A program made the translations under genes and the position numbers. A stretch of DNA of 64,000 nt from Tubiluchus corallicola (Eukaryota > Priapulida > Priapulimorpha > Priapulimorphida > Tubiluchidae), in the NCBI GenBank assembly GCA_030141605.1, contig JAQGDQ010000042.1, forward strand, positions 372,001-436,000. The letters run 5' to 3'. Positions within the stretch are counted from its first letter, which is position 1. Each line of letters begins with the position of its first letter. The notes beneath the pieces are model-generated. The model saw nothing but the letters and a program-made list of their open reading frames with translations, was not told where the DNA came from and made no database searches. Positions 12,751-27,212 of this stretch are shown here, piece by piece.

Positions 12751-12824
12751 TTTTGCAGCGTCTGTGTGTGTCAGTAAGTGGCGTACTCTACCGGCATTGT
12801 TTCGTAACTTTTGTTTCTCTTTCG

Positions 12825-12900
12825 AAAAGTGAAAAAAGTGTCAAGTGTTTAGTGTTAAAACGAAACATCGATAAGCGGGGATTCGTTAAGCGAGGACTCT
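12825..12900. mobile_element. Possible terminal repeat of a pogo/Tigger-like DNA element
   Basis: CGATAAGCGGGGATTCGTTA followed by AGCGAGGACTCTGTA is typical of a pogo/Tc1-type inverted terminal repeat; the reverse complement begins TACAGAGTCCTCGCTTAAC. I could not find the opposite end, so the element is truncated or its partner has diverged. Confidence 0.4.
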
Positions 12901-13423
12901 GTATTTATAATTTATTTAGTAATTTTTTATTTTGTGGTAATAAAAAAATAAATGTGCTATAATGTATTATGGTCTGTCCTGCAATAGTGTACTGTAGCTA
13001 GTTAGTGTTAATTTGCACTTGTTTAGATTGTTTTTCTTCTTCTAGTACTAGCAACTAAGTAGAACAACAGCAACTAGCAAGAACTACTAGCTACTTATAT
13101 TTAGTATTTAATAATTATTCGCAGTTAATTATTGCTTCTTAAAAAGAACAGTTAGTACTAGGGTGTATGATAAAATAACTTATTTACCATCTTTTCACAG
13201 GTACTTTGTATTTCTGTATTTAAAATACTGTGTTAACGAATGAAATTGAAATTTGAACGTCAACATTGGTGCTTTATAAACAAGCTACTTTAATCTAAAA
13301 TTAATTTATGCTGAAGTTCAACTAAATCCACTTTATCCAGTACTTCGTCCAAGTAAAACAGAAATATTCTCTATTACATTTCAATGCAGCAGTTTTAACT
13401 AAACAAAATTTTACATGTTTCAG

Positions 13424-16400
13424 GCAGAAGAAAACTGACTACGCCACTGCAAAGAGTAAAAGAAAAAAATGCAATGAAAGTCTCCAACCTCGGAGACCCC
13501 TCGAATCATTTATCTCAAGATCTGGTTTCAAGCAAAAAACCTAAAAAAAAGAAAAATTTTCAACCCAGTCAATCCAGAGATGTTGTTCAAAACACTGCAG
13601 ACCACTTGGGAAAAAATGATCAGGCAGCTGCAATTGAAGCAACACCAAAAATGGACAAATCCAAACTAGGACAAGTATAAATCAAATTATATTTAAATAT
13701 TTATTAATGAAAAATTTTATTTTTTATCTTAGCATTTATTGCACGTTGGTTTATTAGCCCTTAATGTGATTATAATATTAATTTGTAAGTTGTTACAATG
13801 AAGCATATTAATTTCTGGTGTCACAGAAGTATTTTTAATGCTGCTCACTATCATACAGTTCAATTCGAATTGCATTGCTAACATAAAATCAATTTGCAAA
13901 GTCCTGCACTATCATTTTGTGTCTTGATTTGCATTTTTTTTTTTTTTGGTCGATCAAGGAAAGCAAGAAAATCTGTATGTTTCTTTTGCAACTTTTGTGC
14001 AAAGTTTGTAGTTTATTGGGTGGATTTTTTAATTAGAGTGAAATTTTAGGTCAACTCGGCGTTCGATGAAGTAGAAAATGAAGGCGAAATTCAGAAACAG
14101 AAAAAGAAAAGAAGACGTGCAAAGAAAAGGTAAGCTAGTTGTGAGACACATTATTTTAATTTCTTTCATTCCAATAAGTCTCTTTTGCAGCATTCGTTGT
14201 TCAGGAACATTTTCACAATATTTCACAAACTAATATTAATATACATGTGATCTTGCAATACTGGGATTGAACAGATACTGTAAGGTAATGGGCCTAGTAG
14301 CAGGGGACAGGCCATTTTTGGTGCAGAAGAATTGGGTGTGGCCATTGGGCACTTGAGCACTGGCTCACTTAGCACAAGACATTTGTGTGTCAGCCGATGC
14401 ACATGGCTGGCTAGAATACATGCAAGAATACATTCTGTGTTAAGCTTCGAATCACGTTGCCTAGTAAGTAAAACTGTTGCGAGAAGTCACATCATTGTGC
14501 CTGATTACAAAAAACGAGACTACCATTACTAATTCCACGTAACTTTTAAGACATCTAAAATTTTTGCAAGGAATGAAATGATTATTTTTGTACATGTATC
14601 ACACATTTCGCAAAAGATATGGCAAAAATGCCCGCAATTATTACTAATCTTGATATTGATAACCGTACATCATTTGACTCATTAATTTATCAGGTTGTTT
14701 TTGAGTTGGCAGGTAGTAGTATAAACAACTAAACTTTAGTAAAACAACACATTCTCTGTTGGTTTGTTCTAACTAAAGCACACCAAGTGGTCAATGAATA
14801 TAGTATTACTGTGATAGTTGAATTGCTGCACATGCAAATTTTGTTTACCCACATCCATTTTAAATTGTATGTACGTATTGTATATAGTCTTTATTATAAT
14901 TTGTGTATAACATTGTAAGATATATTTTGTTTTAAATTTTTGGCACAGTAGTTTTTAGTTTCCCTGGATGCATTTGCCTTTAACAGTTGCATGAATTTTT
15001 ATTCTCATGCTGTAATATTCTTATATGCTTTTATGTTTATGAATATCGATTTTTTAATGGCAAATAAAGATTATTATATGTATATATATATATTATTATA
15101 TTATTACACAAAATTTTGGTGTGAACAGGTTTTTTGACGTACGTTTTTCTGTTATTTAGGTATTTTTATGATACACTAAATATTTTTGAAATAAGGTATT
15201 TTAATATAGTGCAAATGTAGTTTGCAATGTCTTCTGCTTCATTCATTTTAAAAACTACTGATAATACTGAAAGTGGAAAACCAGAAAGTACAGAGTCAGC
15301 TGACTGATTTTAACATTATAGATTATTGCAGATCCTTAATTTAGCAATGTGATGCTTCTTAAAAATATTGTGGGAGTTAGGTAAATAGGCTTAAGTCTTG
15401 AAAATTTATTAAACAAAAAATAAGGTATAACATTAAATTTTATTGCTGTCCAAATGTCACATGCCCAAATATCATGTACCCCTAATGGTGCAGGAGAAAA
15501 TATTAACACCAGTCCTTTAATCCCAACTTTTTATGGTGATGACTTAAGATCCTATCTTTTTTGCATTTGCATTCTGGACCCCTTTTTTCCGTAAGTATCT
15601 ACAAGACATGCTTTGAAGTTTTGGTGAATGTCTGTAAAATCGCTAATGCGCTAAACTACTAATGTGTGTAACACTTAGCACACTTGGACTCTGGAGCAAT
15701 AGCAAGTTCTCTGATTTACACAGTTAAATGCTGTTTCAGTTTCTGTCTTATTACATGACGGTATTATATTGTTTCTAATGTTACACCATTTTCTGTTTGT
15801 TTTGTTATGGTGGTGCAGTCGAAGCTCGTCAGCAATGGATTTTCCTCTTGATGCTTCTCTTGATATTGATGCAGATGATATTGTTAGTTCTGATGATAAC
15901 CACATTAAACCTACACCAATCAGCCAAGATGTTGGAACTGTGCAGAGCCAAGGACAAGGCAGACTTTTCGTGGAGCATGATAGTAAGTTGAAAAATGTTT
16001 TTTAATTTTTATATCATACTGGTAAATTTAAGGATTCCAAGTGTTACAGTTAACATAATTCTTCTTAATGGAGACGATACAGAGACAATCATTATAAAAT
16101 TGAACATTTGCAGGCTTGTAAAATGTCTTAAAATATTATTTTTAAGCTTATGTTTTATTCTTTCGATGTTCCCATTTTTAGAGGGTTTCAAGAGTCGAGC
16201 TTTTACTGACAGCATTCCACAGCAACTTGAGACTCAAACAAAGGAAGAATTTGCTTTGCCAACTAGCACGCCTACTGAGCTTGCAAATTCATTACAGAAA
16301 ATATTTAGAACATTTGCCATATTCTGTCATGGTTTGCTTGCTGGAATCGGCCTATTGCATTGTGTATTCATATACAATATGAATGTTTCTCAAACAAGGT

Positions 16401-19400
16401 ATAGTAAACTAATTCTATTAATTGCTTAGCTAGAGAGTTGAATTGTGCAGACTTCATACAAGTTTGAGTTACTGACTTGGTAAACTATATAACTTCTGAG
16501 TTACTGCTGCTATACAAGAAGTCAGGGTTCCATATTAGCATTAACAAACAGCATTTCTTTTGCAACTACATGATGTCATGTGAATCTCATTTCTGTTACT
16601 GAAGCTTTGCAACATTCTTTTTAAATAAAAATTAAATATTAACTTCCTTTGTACATTTTTATGATGTCCTGAAAAGATAACTTTCCTATGTAAATGCATC
16701 ACAGTGTCCTACTGGTTTAACATATTTACTGGATTTTTGCTAGGTCATATGAAGAGTTTATTGACATGTATAGTGGCTTGGCCATGCCTCTACAATGCCT
16801 TTTCTATACACTTCTAGTCATATGTACACTATCTGTTCTTGATAGGTAACTACATTTTCAATATAAATGTATTATTATTTATCTTCCTGCATGATATACA
16901 TTTATATATATACACATATAGTGTAATTAAGTGGAAACCAAAGCTGTAGCTGATGTTTCACATACTTTGCCAGTATTGGAATACCTCAAATCAAATCAAT
17001 TTATTTCACTCCAGCAATACATATACAATACATCAACTTGCAATATGATTGAAAAAACAGTATAGGTAAAAAAACATCAAATTCACCAAATAAAATAGTT
17101 GCTCTATAACACCTTGAAAGCTTGGCTTGTTAAGGTGGGTGGCACAAATCAGTGAATCTTATTCTGTGTCTGAAATAAATAATAAACTTCCATTAATAAC
17201 TAATTGGTCTAAAGCAAACAAATTGTCATTGAATCCAACTAAAACAAAATTCATTGTATTTCACTCTAAAAATAAAAGGCTCCCGAATGACATTAACCTA
17301 TACATTGAAGGCAGGCAATCGAAAGAGTTCCAAATATAAGATTCTTAGGTGTTGTAATTAATGAAAATCTTGACTGGGAACATATCAATTCTATCAGTTT
17401 AAAAATTGTGAAGAATCTGGGAATAATTAATTTTATTTAAAATAAATTACGCAAATCTCATCTTATAACACTGTATAATTCATTGGCATTACCATACCTA
17501 ACTTATTGCTGCATTATATGGGGTACATCTTATCCATCCAATTTAATAAGTTGATCTAGGCATCAAAGAAAGTTTATAAGAATACTAAACAATTTATCTA
17601 AACGTACCACTGTTGGTATGCCCTTATTTAATGAATGTGGTATATTAATTCTCGAAGACGTGATTATATATCACTTGTCTATTTATATGTACAAGACATA
17701 CTACAACTTGTTTCCCACTTCCTTTACAAATCCATTTACAGCAAATCCTAAATATCACTTTACAAAGTTCAATGGATATCATGTCCCTTACTGTCATTCT
17801 AATAGTGCCAGGCACTTTATTAAATTCACAACCCCCAACAAATGAAATAAAATAAGTGCCCATGTAAAAATACACAATACTATTTATAGTTTCAAAAAGT
17901 ACTTGAAAAGAACCATTCTTGATTTATACTTTTAATACAATTTTGATGCTTCCGTGACACAGGCAGTCGCAATGTACGGCCTCCCATCAATTACAATACT
18001 ATTTTAATATAGCTCTATGTAAAATTAAACATACACTGTGATCGTTTCCTCTCCTCCCTTCCTTCTTCCTATCCCAAATCTTACTATTTTTTTCCATTCC
18101 ATCATTGTAAATCAAAAAATAATGTGGTGTCATCTGCAAATTGAAATAGGTTATTGTTGGTTAAGACATTGTACAGGTCATTGATATATATTAAAAATAA
18201 TAGAGGGCCAAGAATGGAGCCTTGTGGTACACCACACTTCATGGATTGAGGGCTGGATAGACGATTATTGCATCTAGCTATTTGGCTTCTTACAGAAAGA
18301 TAATTATTAAACCGTTCATTCGGAATTCCTCGTGTACCATAGTGAGAAAGTTTTTCAAATAGTATGTCATGGTCAATGGTGTCGAAGGTTTTAGACTAGT
18401 CGCAGAAAATGCCAACAGAGATTGAAATGTTTTCGATAGTACTAACAATTTGTTCACAGACCTTAATTAAAGTCAGCTTAGTGGATAGGCCTGATCTGAA
18501 TCCAAATTGGCCTGTTGTTAAGTATGTTATTTTTGATTAAATATTTGTATAAGTGATTGTTAACACATCTTTCGAGTATCTTAGAAAAAAGGGTTGCAGA
18601 TATATTGGTCTGTAGTTATTTAAGTTTGTGTTGTCGCCAGTTTTATGCAGTGGTACTATAATAGCTTGTTTCATCTTGATGGGAACAGTACCACTACTAA
18701 GAGATTTATTTAAAATATGAGTTATAGGTATTGATGTTTGAGGAAATATATCTGCGATTATTCTGGGTACGTAGTTCTCGATCCCGGGACTCTTATTGAC
18801 GTTTATCGAATGGCATATATTAAGAATGTCTTGAGGACTAACTGGCTTAAAAAAGAACGAATTGGGGTAGTTACCTTTTAAGTGTTCTCTAAAATGATGA
18901 TTTGACATGTTAACATTCTCTGCAAGTGATGGTCCAACATTGGCAAAATACTCATTAAATTTAACAGCAATTAATTTGTTATTTGTTTCGTTTATTTGTT
19001 ATTTATTTATTTAATTTGATTTTGCATTTTGCCTTTATTGCCTTCACAGTTGTCCATGTCATTTTTATATTGTTTTTATACATTTCTAATTTAAGCTTAT
19101 AATAGTTATCTCTAGACGTTATAACAAGACTGTTTAATTTGTTACGATATTCCTTGTATTGATTTAAGAATGTAGGATCATTGTTTTTTAGTGTTGCTCT
19201 GTACATTTTATTTTTGTTTCTAATCAAATTTAATAATCCAACAGATATCCAGGGTTTTTTATTATGGTTAAGATTGATTTGTGGGCGTTTCTCTCTTATA
19301 TGCGAGCTGTAAATATTATTAAATTTATCGGAAAAAAATTTCTGTGGCTAAATTACGGTCTGGCTCTAACAGAACGTAGTCCCAATTAGTGCTAGATAAC

Positions 19401-22400
19401 TCGTTTCTAAGCGCTGTTTTGATTACAGAAAGTCTTTTGCATAGGAGATGGTAGGTTAAAATCAGTGGTTGTAAAAATAGGATAGTGGTCAGTGATACCT
19501 GTAAGCAGTATACCAGGTTTGTGATGGTACTGAATGACGTTGGTGAAAATGTTGTCGATAATTGTGGCTGAATAGTTAGTAATTCTTGTAGGACGTGTTA
19601 TTGTTGGGAATGTAGAATTGGTAAACATTTAATCTAGAAAGTATTTAGTATCATTGTGGGTTTGATGATTAATCAAATTAATATTATAATCGCCCGTGAC
19701 GTATAAGTGTTTCCGTTAGTTACTGACTTTGGATATTATGCCAGAGATTTTATCTGTAAACTGTTAAGGACATTCACTTGGAGGACAATAAATTGAGCCG
19801 ATAACAATGTTCTTATCCTGATTGCATAATATCTCAACAAAAATGGCTTCAATATCATTGTCAGAATGAATTAGATCATTACGGACAATAAATGGTAAAT
19901 CCTGTCTAACTAACAATGCAACACCACCACCACCTTTATCTATTGTCCTATTAATAAATGAAGACGTGTAACCAGGTAAATTAGTCAAGGAACCAGTGTT
20001 ATCCATGAGCCAAGTTTCAGGCAGGGCAATCATGGAAAAATTTGTGCTTGACATCTGTAGATAAGTGAGAAAATGATCAAAATTTGCATTTATGCTTCTA
20101 ATATTTGAATATATGATTGATAAAGGGTTGTTGTCTGGCATATTGTAATTATTACGAAAGATTGAATTGAATTGGTTGATATCATAATATTTACTACCAT
20201 TTGGAAGGTTCATGCTGTTAAAGAAATTTGTATCGGGGTTGACTGTCTAGGTATTCAGTATTATGATTGATTAGGTTGCTGTTATCATCAAATATTGTTA
20301 CTACATTAACATAGGGGTTAACTAAGGTTTAACTGCAAGCTAAAAGCCGAACAGTTAAGTGGTTCTTTCAAAGCAATGACTTGTGAACATCCAAGTACAG
20401 AAAACTATAGTGGGAAGGCCAATGCAGGCTTTAAGAACTGGTCAGACCAGTTTATTTATTAGTATGAATGTACATCATGGAAAATTCACATGAAATGACC
20501 ATGGGCCTAATTGTATTTTACAGTGCTACTTACATTATACAATTAGGTAGAGTAATACAATAATGTAAGGGACGTATTACATATGGACACGCCAATCTAA
20601 ATAACAGGTTAGCGATTCTCAAAAATAAAGGAAGCAGATGTTAGCTGTTATATACAGGTCTTGAATTTGACTAGATTATTAAACTGTTCAAACAAATGAC
20701 GCTAAGAACGCCTGCTTATGATGTAATTCACCACCCATATACAAAAAAAGTAAGGCTTCTCTGCAGACCACATACCTGGCTAATGTGGTACATTGATATG
20801 CTAAAATTATAGTTCACAAGATTACATAAGGATAACGTAGAAGCGCATTACAACCCTAGTTATAATCTTATTATATGCATTACATGATAATAATAATGAG
20901 AATATTAAGTGAAGAAAAAATAATAGAAAAAGAAAAAATGATTTAAGCTAAAACAATATTGCTATGACAAAATCTGCACTAGTTGACAATTATTTTCTCA
21001 CTTTTATTATACATATGTCTTGAGAAGTTCTTAGGAGAATTGGATGTTCTTTGTCGATGCTGAGCATGATATCTCTTTCAGTTGCATAGGTGTTCCATTC
21101 GTCTTTTCCTTCGCAAAGTTTAATTGCTTCTTCTAGGATTTTCTTGTTCACCTTGGTGAGAAATAATGAGATGCTGTACTTGACTCCATCTGGATTAGAT
21201 TGACCTTTCAATTTCTTTTTGGCATTGAACACAGTGCTTTTCTTTTCAGTCTTGGAGAAAACAGCAATTATGGGTACTGGTTTCTGCTTTTGGTTAGCAC
21301 ACACTAGTCCCATTCGATGAGCAGTTAATATATCATTGCGATGTATTTCCACTTGCATATACTTTGCAACGAGCTCAAGTACCTTAGAAATACAATCCTC
21401 TTTGCCTCTATTACTGGGCTCAGGAATACCGTAGAAAAGTAATATGCTGCAGCAACTATATGTGAGTTAGAGTTTCAATCAAAGCGTCTTGTGCCATTCT
21501 GTCGACTTTTTCAGTACTAGTCTCAGTACTAGTAATAAACTTTTTTCGAGTACATCGACTCGATAGTCTAGCTAACTTCTTGATGCCTGCTCGCAATGGT
21601 TTTAACTTATCGTCGAACTCGGCAGACAATTTTCCCAATTTGTCGTCTAATTTATTAAGCAGCGCCTGCATCCATTCAGGATCTGAAGACATACTGCTTG
21701 TTCTAATTGGTGACATTCATAAAGCAGCAAACGTATGATGGATCTATCTTACTTGTAAGTCATCAACAGCTACACCATATTATTATACCATGATACCATA
21801 TAAACGAAGATGGCCTATGATTAATCATTGGTATTATCTATATATTTTAAGAGGCACATTGTTTTTCACAAAAAATATCTGTTGAAAATATCAAGTGTTT
21901 TATGTTGGATTCAAATGCTAATTAAATCACATTACTATATTATAATCAGTTGCCAAATATTACCATTCTCCACACACAAGAAATTAGTTTGTTAAGCGGA
22001 TTAGGGCTAAAGTTAGGGTGGTTAGGGTTAGAGCAAGGGTTTTTAAATTGTGTGGGAATAGTAAACTCCTTCCTTCTCATCATATTGTACAGTGATCATA
22101 GAAAACTACAACTATAACCAAAAAGAGTTTAACAGTAACATATAATAAGGGAATGGCTTAATTTGCAATGTTTCATTTCCCTGTCCCCTGTCAATGCAAT
22201 TGGTTTTAATACTAATATCTACAGAAACAAATGTGTCACATTTTAAACTGCTTGAACAAAAAATGTTTGGACATTTAAATCAAACCTACTCAATCATCAC
22301 AGAAATTGCAATTTTAAATAGTTTAATTAATAGTGATTTACATATCAGGCATCACATATGTGGAGATGGAGTAACAGCTTTTATCTTTAAATCTTTTAAT

Positions 22401-23918
22401 TTTGTCACACACAAATATTGGACAGCACTATTACTACATTTCTTTATATGGAACGATACGAACTAAAGATTATAATCTTATCTTATTGTTGAAAAATGCT
22501 TGATCATAGGTAAATTGGTTTTGATTAAACTTCTTTTTTTCATTTTAGAGCATACTTTCTTGTTGCTTTAACAAAACATTATGATTTATTAATGTTTTTT
22601 CTGAAAAATGCTTGGTTGTTATATGCACCTTTAACTATTTATGAATTCCACAGTATAAGCATCAACTGTAGAATGCTAAATGATGAAAATAACTAAGTTA
22701 ATTGTATATATTTTTTATCCTTAGGTATGATGTTTCACATGTAGATGGCAGGTTTTTTCATCGTTGTATAACAATGCAGTCAGTTGCCATTGCTATTGTT
22801 ATCTATGTAGCAGCTTTAGCATTTTCAGTTTCCATTGTCAATACTGATGACAGGCTTGGTCTTTATAGATTCAATGTAACTTACTGGGAAGATCCATCTG
22901 TAAGTTTAAATTTTTCATATTTTTTCTTGCATGGCAACGATTATTCACTTATATGTAGCAAACTGTCAAAGTACTTTTTAATTAACTAACTTAAAATTAA
23001 TATGCTGACATCTGTCAGCAGTTTACTTTCTGAGCTATGTTACGGTTAGTCGCAATGCCTAGAAGCGGTGGAAAAAGAAATCCTAATATTGAAACTACTA
23101 ATGCAGACATCATAGTAAATCACAGTCAGGTTTTAGGTTCTGTTAAGGTACAACATGGATGAGGAAGAAAATATAAGGGGATCACAGTGTCTCTTATTTA
23201 TTCCCAGCAAGAATAAATACCTTTGCTAATTATAAATACTTTTACAGTCAAAACTGTGTAATAATAATTGTTCATCAATTTTGTCTTACTGCCAAACATT
23301 GTGCCTAGAATTATACACCAGAATAAAGTATACTGCTCCAAATTAGTGCATCATCATCATCATATGCCCGGTACATATATCGTAGGCAGAATTCTAAAAT
23401 AAAGACAAGTAAACACAGTAGCAATCCAACAAAAAAACTAAGCACTGCTATTTCAGTGGCTTGTCAATTTCTATTTGCAGTCAATACAATAAGACTGTTA
23501 TATCAATAAATGAAAGTATGTGCATAATTTTAGTCAAGTTGGACAAAAACATTACTTTTGTTAGAACGAAATACTTTGCTTAAGTAACATTATTATCACC
23601 TTATTAAAAAGAAATCGTGTCAAAAGTAAATTAATTTTAATATTCATATTGCCCTTGAAATTGAGCCTTTACTTTATTTTTATATTTTAGCATTTTTCTA
23701 GACACTACTAATGCCAGTTTGTTTTATTTATCCAGGAAACGCAAACATTGCTAAATCAATGGAAAATTATAAGTCTTTGCCGATCAGTTATGGTGATTCT
23801 TGGATGGCTCCTAATATCTCTGCGACCAGGTACAGATGTACTAGCAAAGCGTATTGCTGCATTGGAACAATTCCGTACACAGGAGTCATTATCCGGGAAA
23901 CAAAATGGCTTCTTATGA
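13424..23918 (+). CDS. TMEM237: TMEM237-like four-pass ciliary transition-zone protein (first exon not found)
   Basis: Seven exons are in phase: 13424-13674, 14050-14129, 15819-15982, 16182-16398, 16744-16845, 22725-22899 and 23736-23918 (TGA). They give 390 codons; the human protein has about 408, so only a short first exon is missing. The N-terminal half is polar with Lys/Arg clusters (KPKKKKN, KQKKKRRRAKK) and an acidic stretch (DIDADDIVSSDD). The C-terminal half has four hydrophobic segments: IFCHGLLAGIGLLHCVFIY, CLFYTLLVICTLSVLDR, AIAIVIYVAALAFSVSIV and VMVILGWLLISL. In animals TMEM237 sits in the ciliary transition zone and works with the MKS/Joubert complex. The intron between exons 5 and 6 here has been enlarged by a LINE. 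A possible AATAAA lies near 24285. Family identity rests on remembered similarity, mainly SVLDR and the LRPGTD tail. Confidence 0.8.
16985..21750 (-). mobile_element. CR1/L2-like LINE with internally inverted 3' third
   Basis: On the minus strand, from right to left: an ORF1-like coiled region (21716-21456 and 21358-20990), an AP-type endonuclease (20213-19764, with SNIRSINANFD, ALPETWL and GGGGVALLVR; continued at 19628-19407 with TGITDHYP) and the reverse transcriptase (18908-18115, with SINVNKSPG, NNYRPI, GVPQGSILGPLLF and QFADDTT). Directly after FADDTT the strand flips: the thumb and C-terminal region (NPTKTKFIVFHS, RFLGVVINENLDW, LTYCCIIWG, ARHFIKF) reads on the plus strand from about 17130 to 17935. 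The element's own 3' tail, with AATAAATTGATTTGATTTGA on the minus strand, remains near 16987-17010. Frameshifts and stops break both reading frames, so it is dead. It lies in a TMEM237 intron. Confidence 0.88.
22000..22045 (+). repeat. Short degenerate telomere-like TTAGGG tract
   Basis: The phrases GGATTAGGGCTAAAGTTAGG, GTGGTTAGGGTTAGAG and CAAGGG follow one another just beyond the 5' end of the LINE. It is too short and impure to call a true interstitial telomere. Confidence 0.5.
23349..23560 (+). repeat. Dispersed repeat, copy 1 of 2
   Basis: Shares CATCATATGCCC, GGCAGAATTCT, AGTAAACACAGTAGCA, CAGTGGCTTGTCAA and AGTCAAGTTGGACA, in the same order, with 30795-31010. No coding frame or terminal repeats were seen. 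Confidence 0.75.
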
Positions 23919-25484
23919 CTATTAAATGTGTAATTACTGTGCTGATCCATCCAATGGTGTCCACTTGAGGATGTGGAGCCTTTTTGTACAATCAGTGTTT
24001 GATCATTAAATGATCCGTTTGCTGGTGTTTGTTCAGGATGATCTGTGAACATGGTATAATGTCTATCGCAACATGAAGGTTCCTTAACAGCATCTGCTGC
24101 AGCTGTGTCAACTATGTATACTATGTATGTACATGTGTAAAAGACTTGTAACAATTTTATTGCAAAATGTACAATGTTCACAGATTATAAACTTTTATGA
24201 CACATTATGATACCACTACAGTAGAAAACTTTCAACCTCTCCAAATGCTGTCTCAAGACCAACTGGAACTTGCATGCCTGGGAGAATAAAGCTCTAATCA
24301 CATGACCAGACATACAAGTTCCTATTGGAAGGTACATTAATTCATGCTAAGGTCACCTATACTCTACATGTTAAACCAAAATCAAATCTACATGGCTTGT
24401 TTCATAGCAGAATACATTAAGTTCACTAGTTGCTTCTCTTCCAAACTTTATCTAATTTTCAGTAGTCATGGAAACGAGAAGGTGAGGAGGCATATTGAGG
24501 CTGCAGCTAAAAAACATTGTAGAAAACTGACAATTAAATAGATTATATAATACCACAATCGCGTACAATAAGCGACAACATGTATGTATCTGACAATCTT
24601 ATCTACCAAGTAGCATCCTAGCTCACATTTAATCAGTCAGTTTAACAGGAAGTTGCTACAAGTTTTGCAGCAAAAATTAGTACATTTGGCCATGTTGTAA
24701 TCACATTCTGTAAACAATAGGTGGAACTCATTAGTTTATTGCTTTCTTGTATAAATCATCCTCATATACTTACTGAAAAAATGCATGTAAAATGAACGAA
24801 CCTAATTTAAAAGACTACTAAGATAAATTAAGTTAAAATATTTTTGTAGCGTTTCCTTCCTGTGACATCTTAGTTTAGAATAAAAGACATCTGCGCTCAA
24901 GTTTAATTAACTAATTCTTGATTTTTTGTAGCAGAACGGTAAATTTGTTATAAAAAATTTAGTACAAGTATTTTGTTTACTGTATTTGATTTATTTATTA
25001 ATTAATATTTCACAATAACTGAATCACAATATCAACCAGATTATTATTACAGTTTGTATCACTAGTTTACAATATCTGGCTTATTCAAACATAAAAATAC
25101 CAAAACATGGTACACATGATATTTACTGTACTTGAATTATTTACTGGTTACACATTAAGCGAATAGTAGTACTAATCAGTTTTGTTAAGATTTATATCTC
25201 CAATTTATTACAGCCACCTTTACATAATTTTTGCATCAGTATAGTTCATGTCACCTAGACTAATTTAGCAACAACTTCTACTACACAGCAGATGTTAACT
25301 TTATGTTGATTATGCCATCCCTACTTGAACATATTACGTTTTGACAAAATCACCTATACGGGATTGACCTAGATTTTAGATGTAGCTGCTATGTGCAGTG
25401 TTCTTGTCTCTACATAGCTTTTCTCCTTGTGTCAGATAAAAGTCAACAAATTCAGCTTAGCAAACTATACGGCTACTGAACTAT
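23919..25484. other. Convergent intergenic region between TMEM237 and MRPL57
   Basis: Holds the presumed 3' UTRs of the two convergent genes. AATAAA near 24285 may be the TMEM237 polyadenylation signal. No further gene was recognised. Confidence 0.5.
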
Positions 25485-27169
25485 TCAGCTATATTTTTCC
25501 AAATCTCTGATGTTATTCCTGCTTCTGCTTCTCAGATTAAATCTATCTAGATGATCTTCAAGCAGTTTGTGTTCTGGGAATTTATGTAAACGCACTTCAT
25601 ATACCTCTTGGTGTTTCTTTAACTCTTTCTCTTCCAAGATTGGACTCTCTTCTTCCTGTTTCAAAGTATTAAAGAAATATAATATGAGATATCTAAAAGT
25701 ATTGATAAACTTCAATATATTCAATTTCCTATGAAGGCACTGCACATGCTTTAAAATGAAAGGGAGATTTTATGACAGGTCTTCTGAAATTTTTTGAATT
25801 AGAAAACTACTGAAAACAAAGTCTGTCGATCCATCTTTTTTCTAATTTAAATTAATGTGACCAATTTAATCAGAAACAAAACTCAACGGTGGGACTCGTA
25901 TAAATATTGTAACGATGTTGGGTCTTCGCTGCCAGGGGGTCTGATTGGTGACTCCCTAGTCAGTTTGTGCCCTTGTATTTCAGATGACAAGTGGTCCAGG
26001 TTCAATGCCAGGATGATGAAAAACTTTAGACAGACAGAGACTGTAGAAATAAATTGCCAAGTAAGCTTATCCTATGTGCCTCATGCTTGTTGTGTCCATG
26101 GAACAGGTGCCATGGTAGAAATACCTGTCTGTTTACCTGTTGAATGAACAACACCATTGCACGTCAGGGGTTTTATACCTGGTATGCAATGCTGATAAGC
26201 AATGGCTTCATAGTGGATCGAACCATACAAGATAGGAGTAGGGAATGAGAATAAATGACATTTTGTTGTCATTACAATACAACGCTGAAACGTTTCTCGC
26301 ATCTTATTTGTGCTACCATATGAACAAACTAATACAGTAATTGAAGATATTACTTGTAACGTAGCATTTCCGCTTAAGCACATCACAATGAATACACAAA
26401 CAATGCCTACTTTCCAGAATCCTCTACTTTTATATACAGCTGTTTACACGCCAATAATGAAACGGCCAAGGTACTCAGTTCTCTGTGTAGTCAGTTTCTC
26501 TGAGATACATAACATAAGGCTTAAGACAAACCTGTACATTCCATTGCAAGCTCAAGGAGGCATTAACTTTATTGTCAGGTTGATGACTTTACTTTTTTTC
26601 TTTATGTAAGTTTAACTTTCATCCATCATTTTACTACAAGTTTAAGAATTTTGGGTAAGCCTCTAAATGAAAGCATCTTTAATATTACATTTATATGAAT
26701 TGAAGAGCAACACCTTACCCCACTGCACAGGTAGAAGTTTTGAAATTATGGAATGGTGCATTAAAATAGAGTGAATCAGTATTTTATGCAACTCGCTTCT
26801 CGGTATTTATAAATAAATGAGGAGTAAGAGAAATTTTTAAAGGCTAATGAAATACCAATTATAAAAATCACTGCCCCACTGACCTCTGTAATATGAGGAG
26901 CACTTGTCAAGTACTTCATCACCTCTACTTCCTTCAAAATCTGTTTCAGCATATTTTGCTGCATACCTTCAGTGACTGGACGGAACTTTCGGTATTTTCT
27001 AGAAATGAAAACAAAAATTTTAGCAACGCAGTATAATTTTGCTAAGCATTTTATATAATATTTTATATCTGAATGTATAATTTTTTTGAGTGTGTGACAA
27101 CACAAACATAGACTGCTCATCAATTTTGGAAAATACACTGACTCATCATAATTTTATATATATAAAAAC

Positions 27170-27212
<43 letters not shown>

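Noticed and set aside
12753-12962. 69-codon plus-strand open frame
   Set aside because: It overlaps a transposon-like terminus, lacks splice links and resembles no family I know.
16985-21750. Twin-priming origin of the LINE inversion
   Set aside because: Twin priming gives an inverted 5' part followed by a sense 3' part. Here the 3' part is the inverted one and a sense 3' tail remains outside it.
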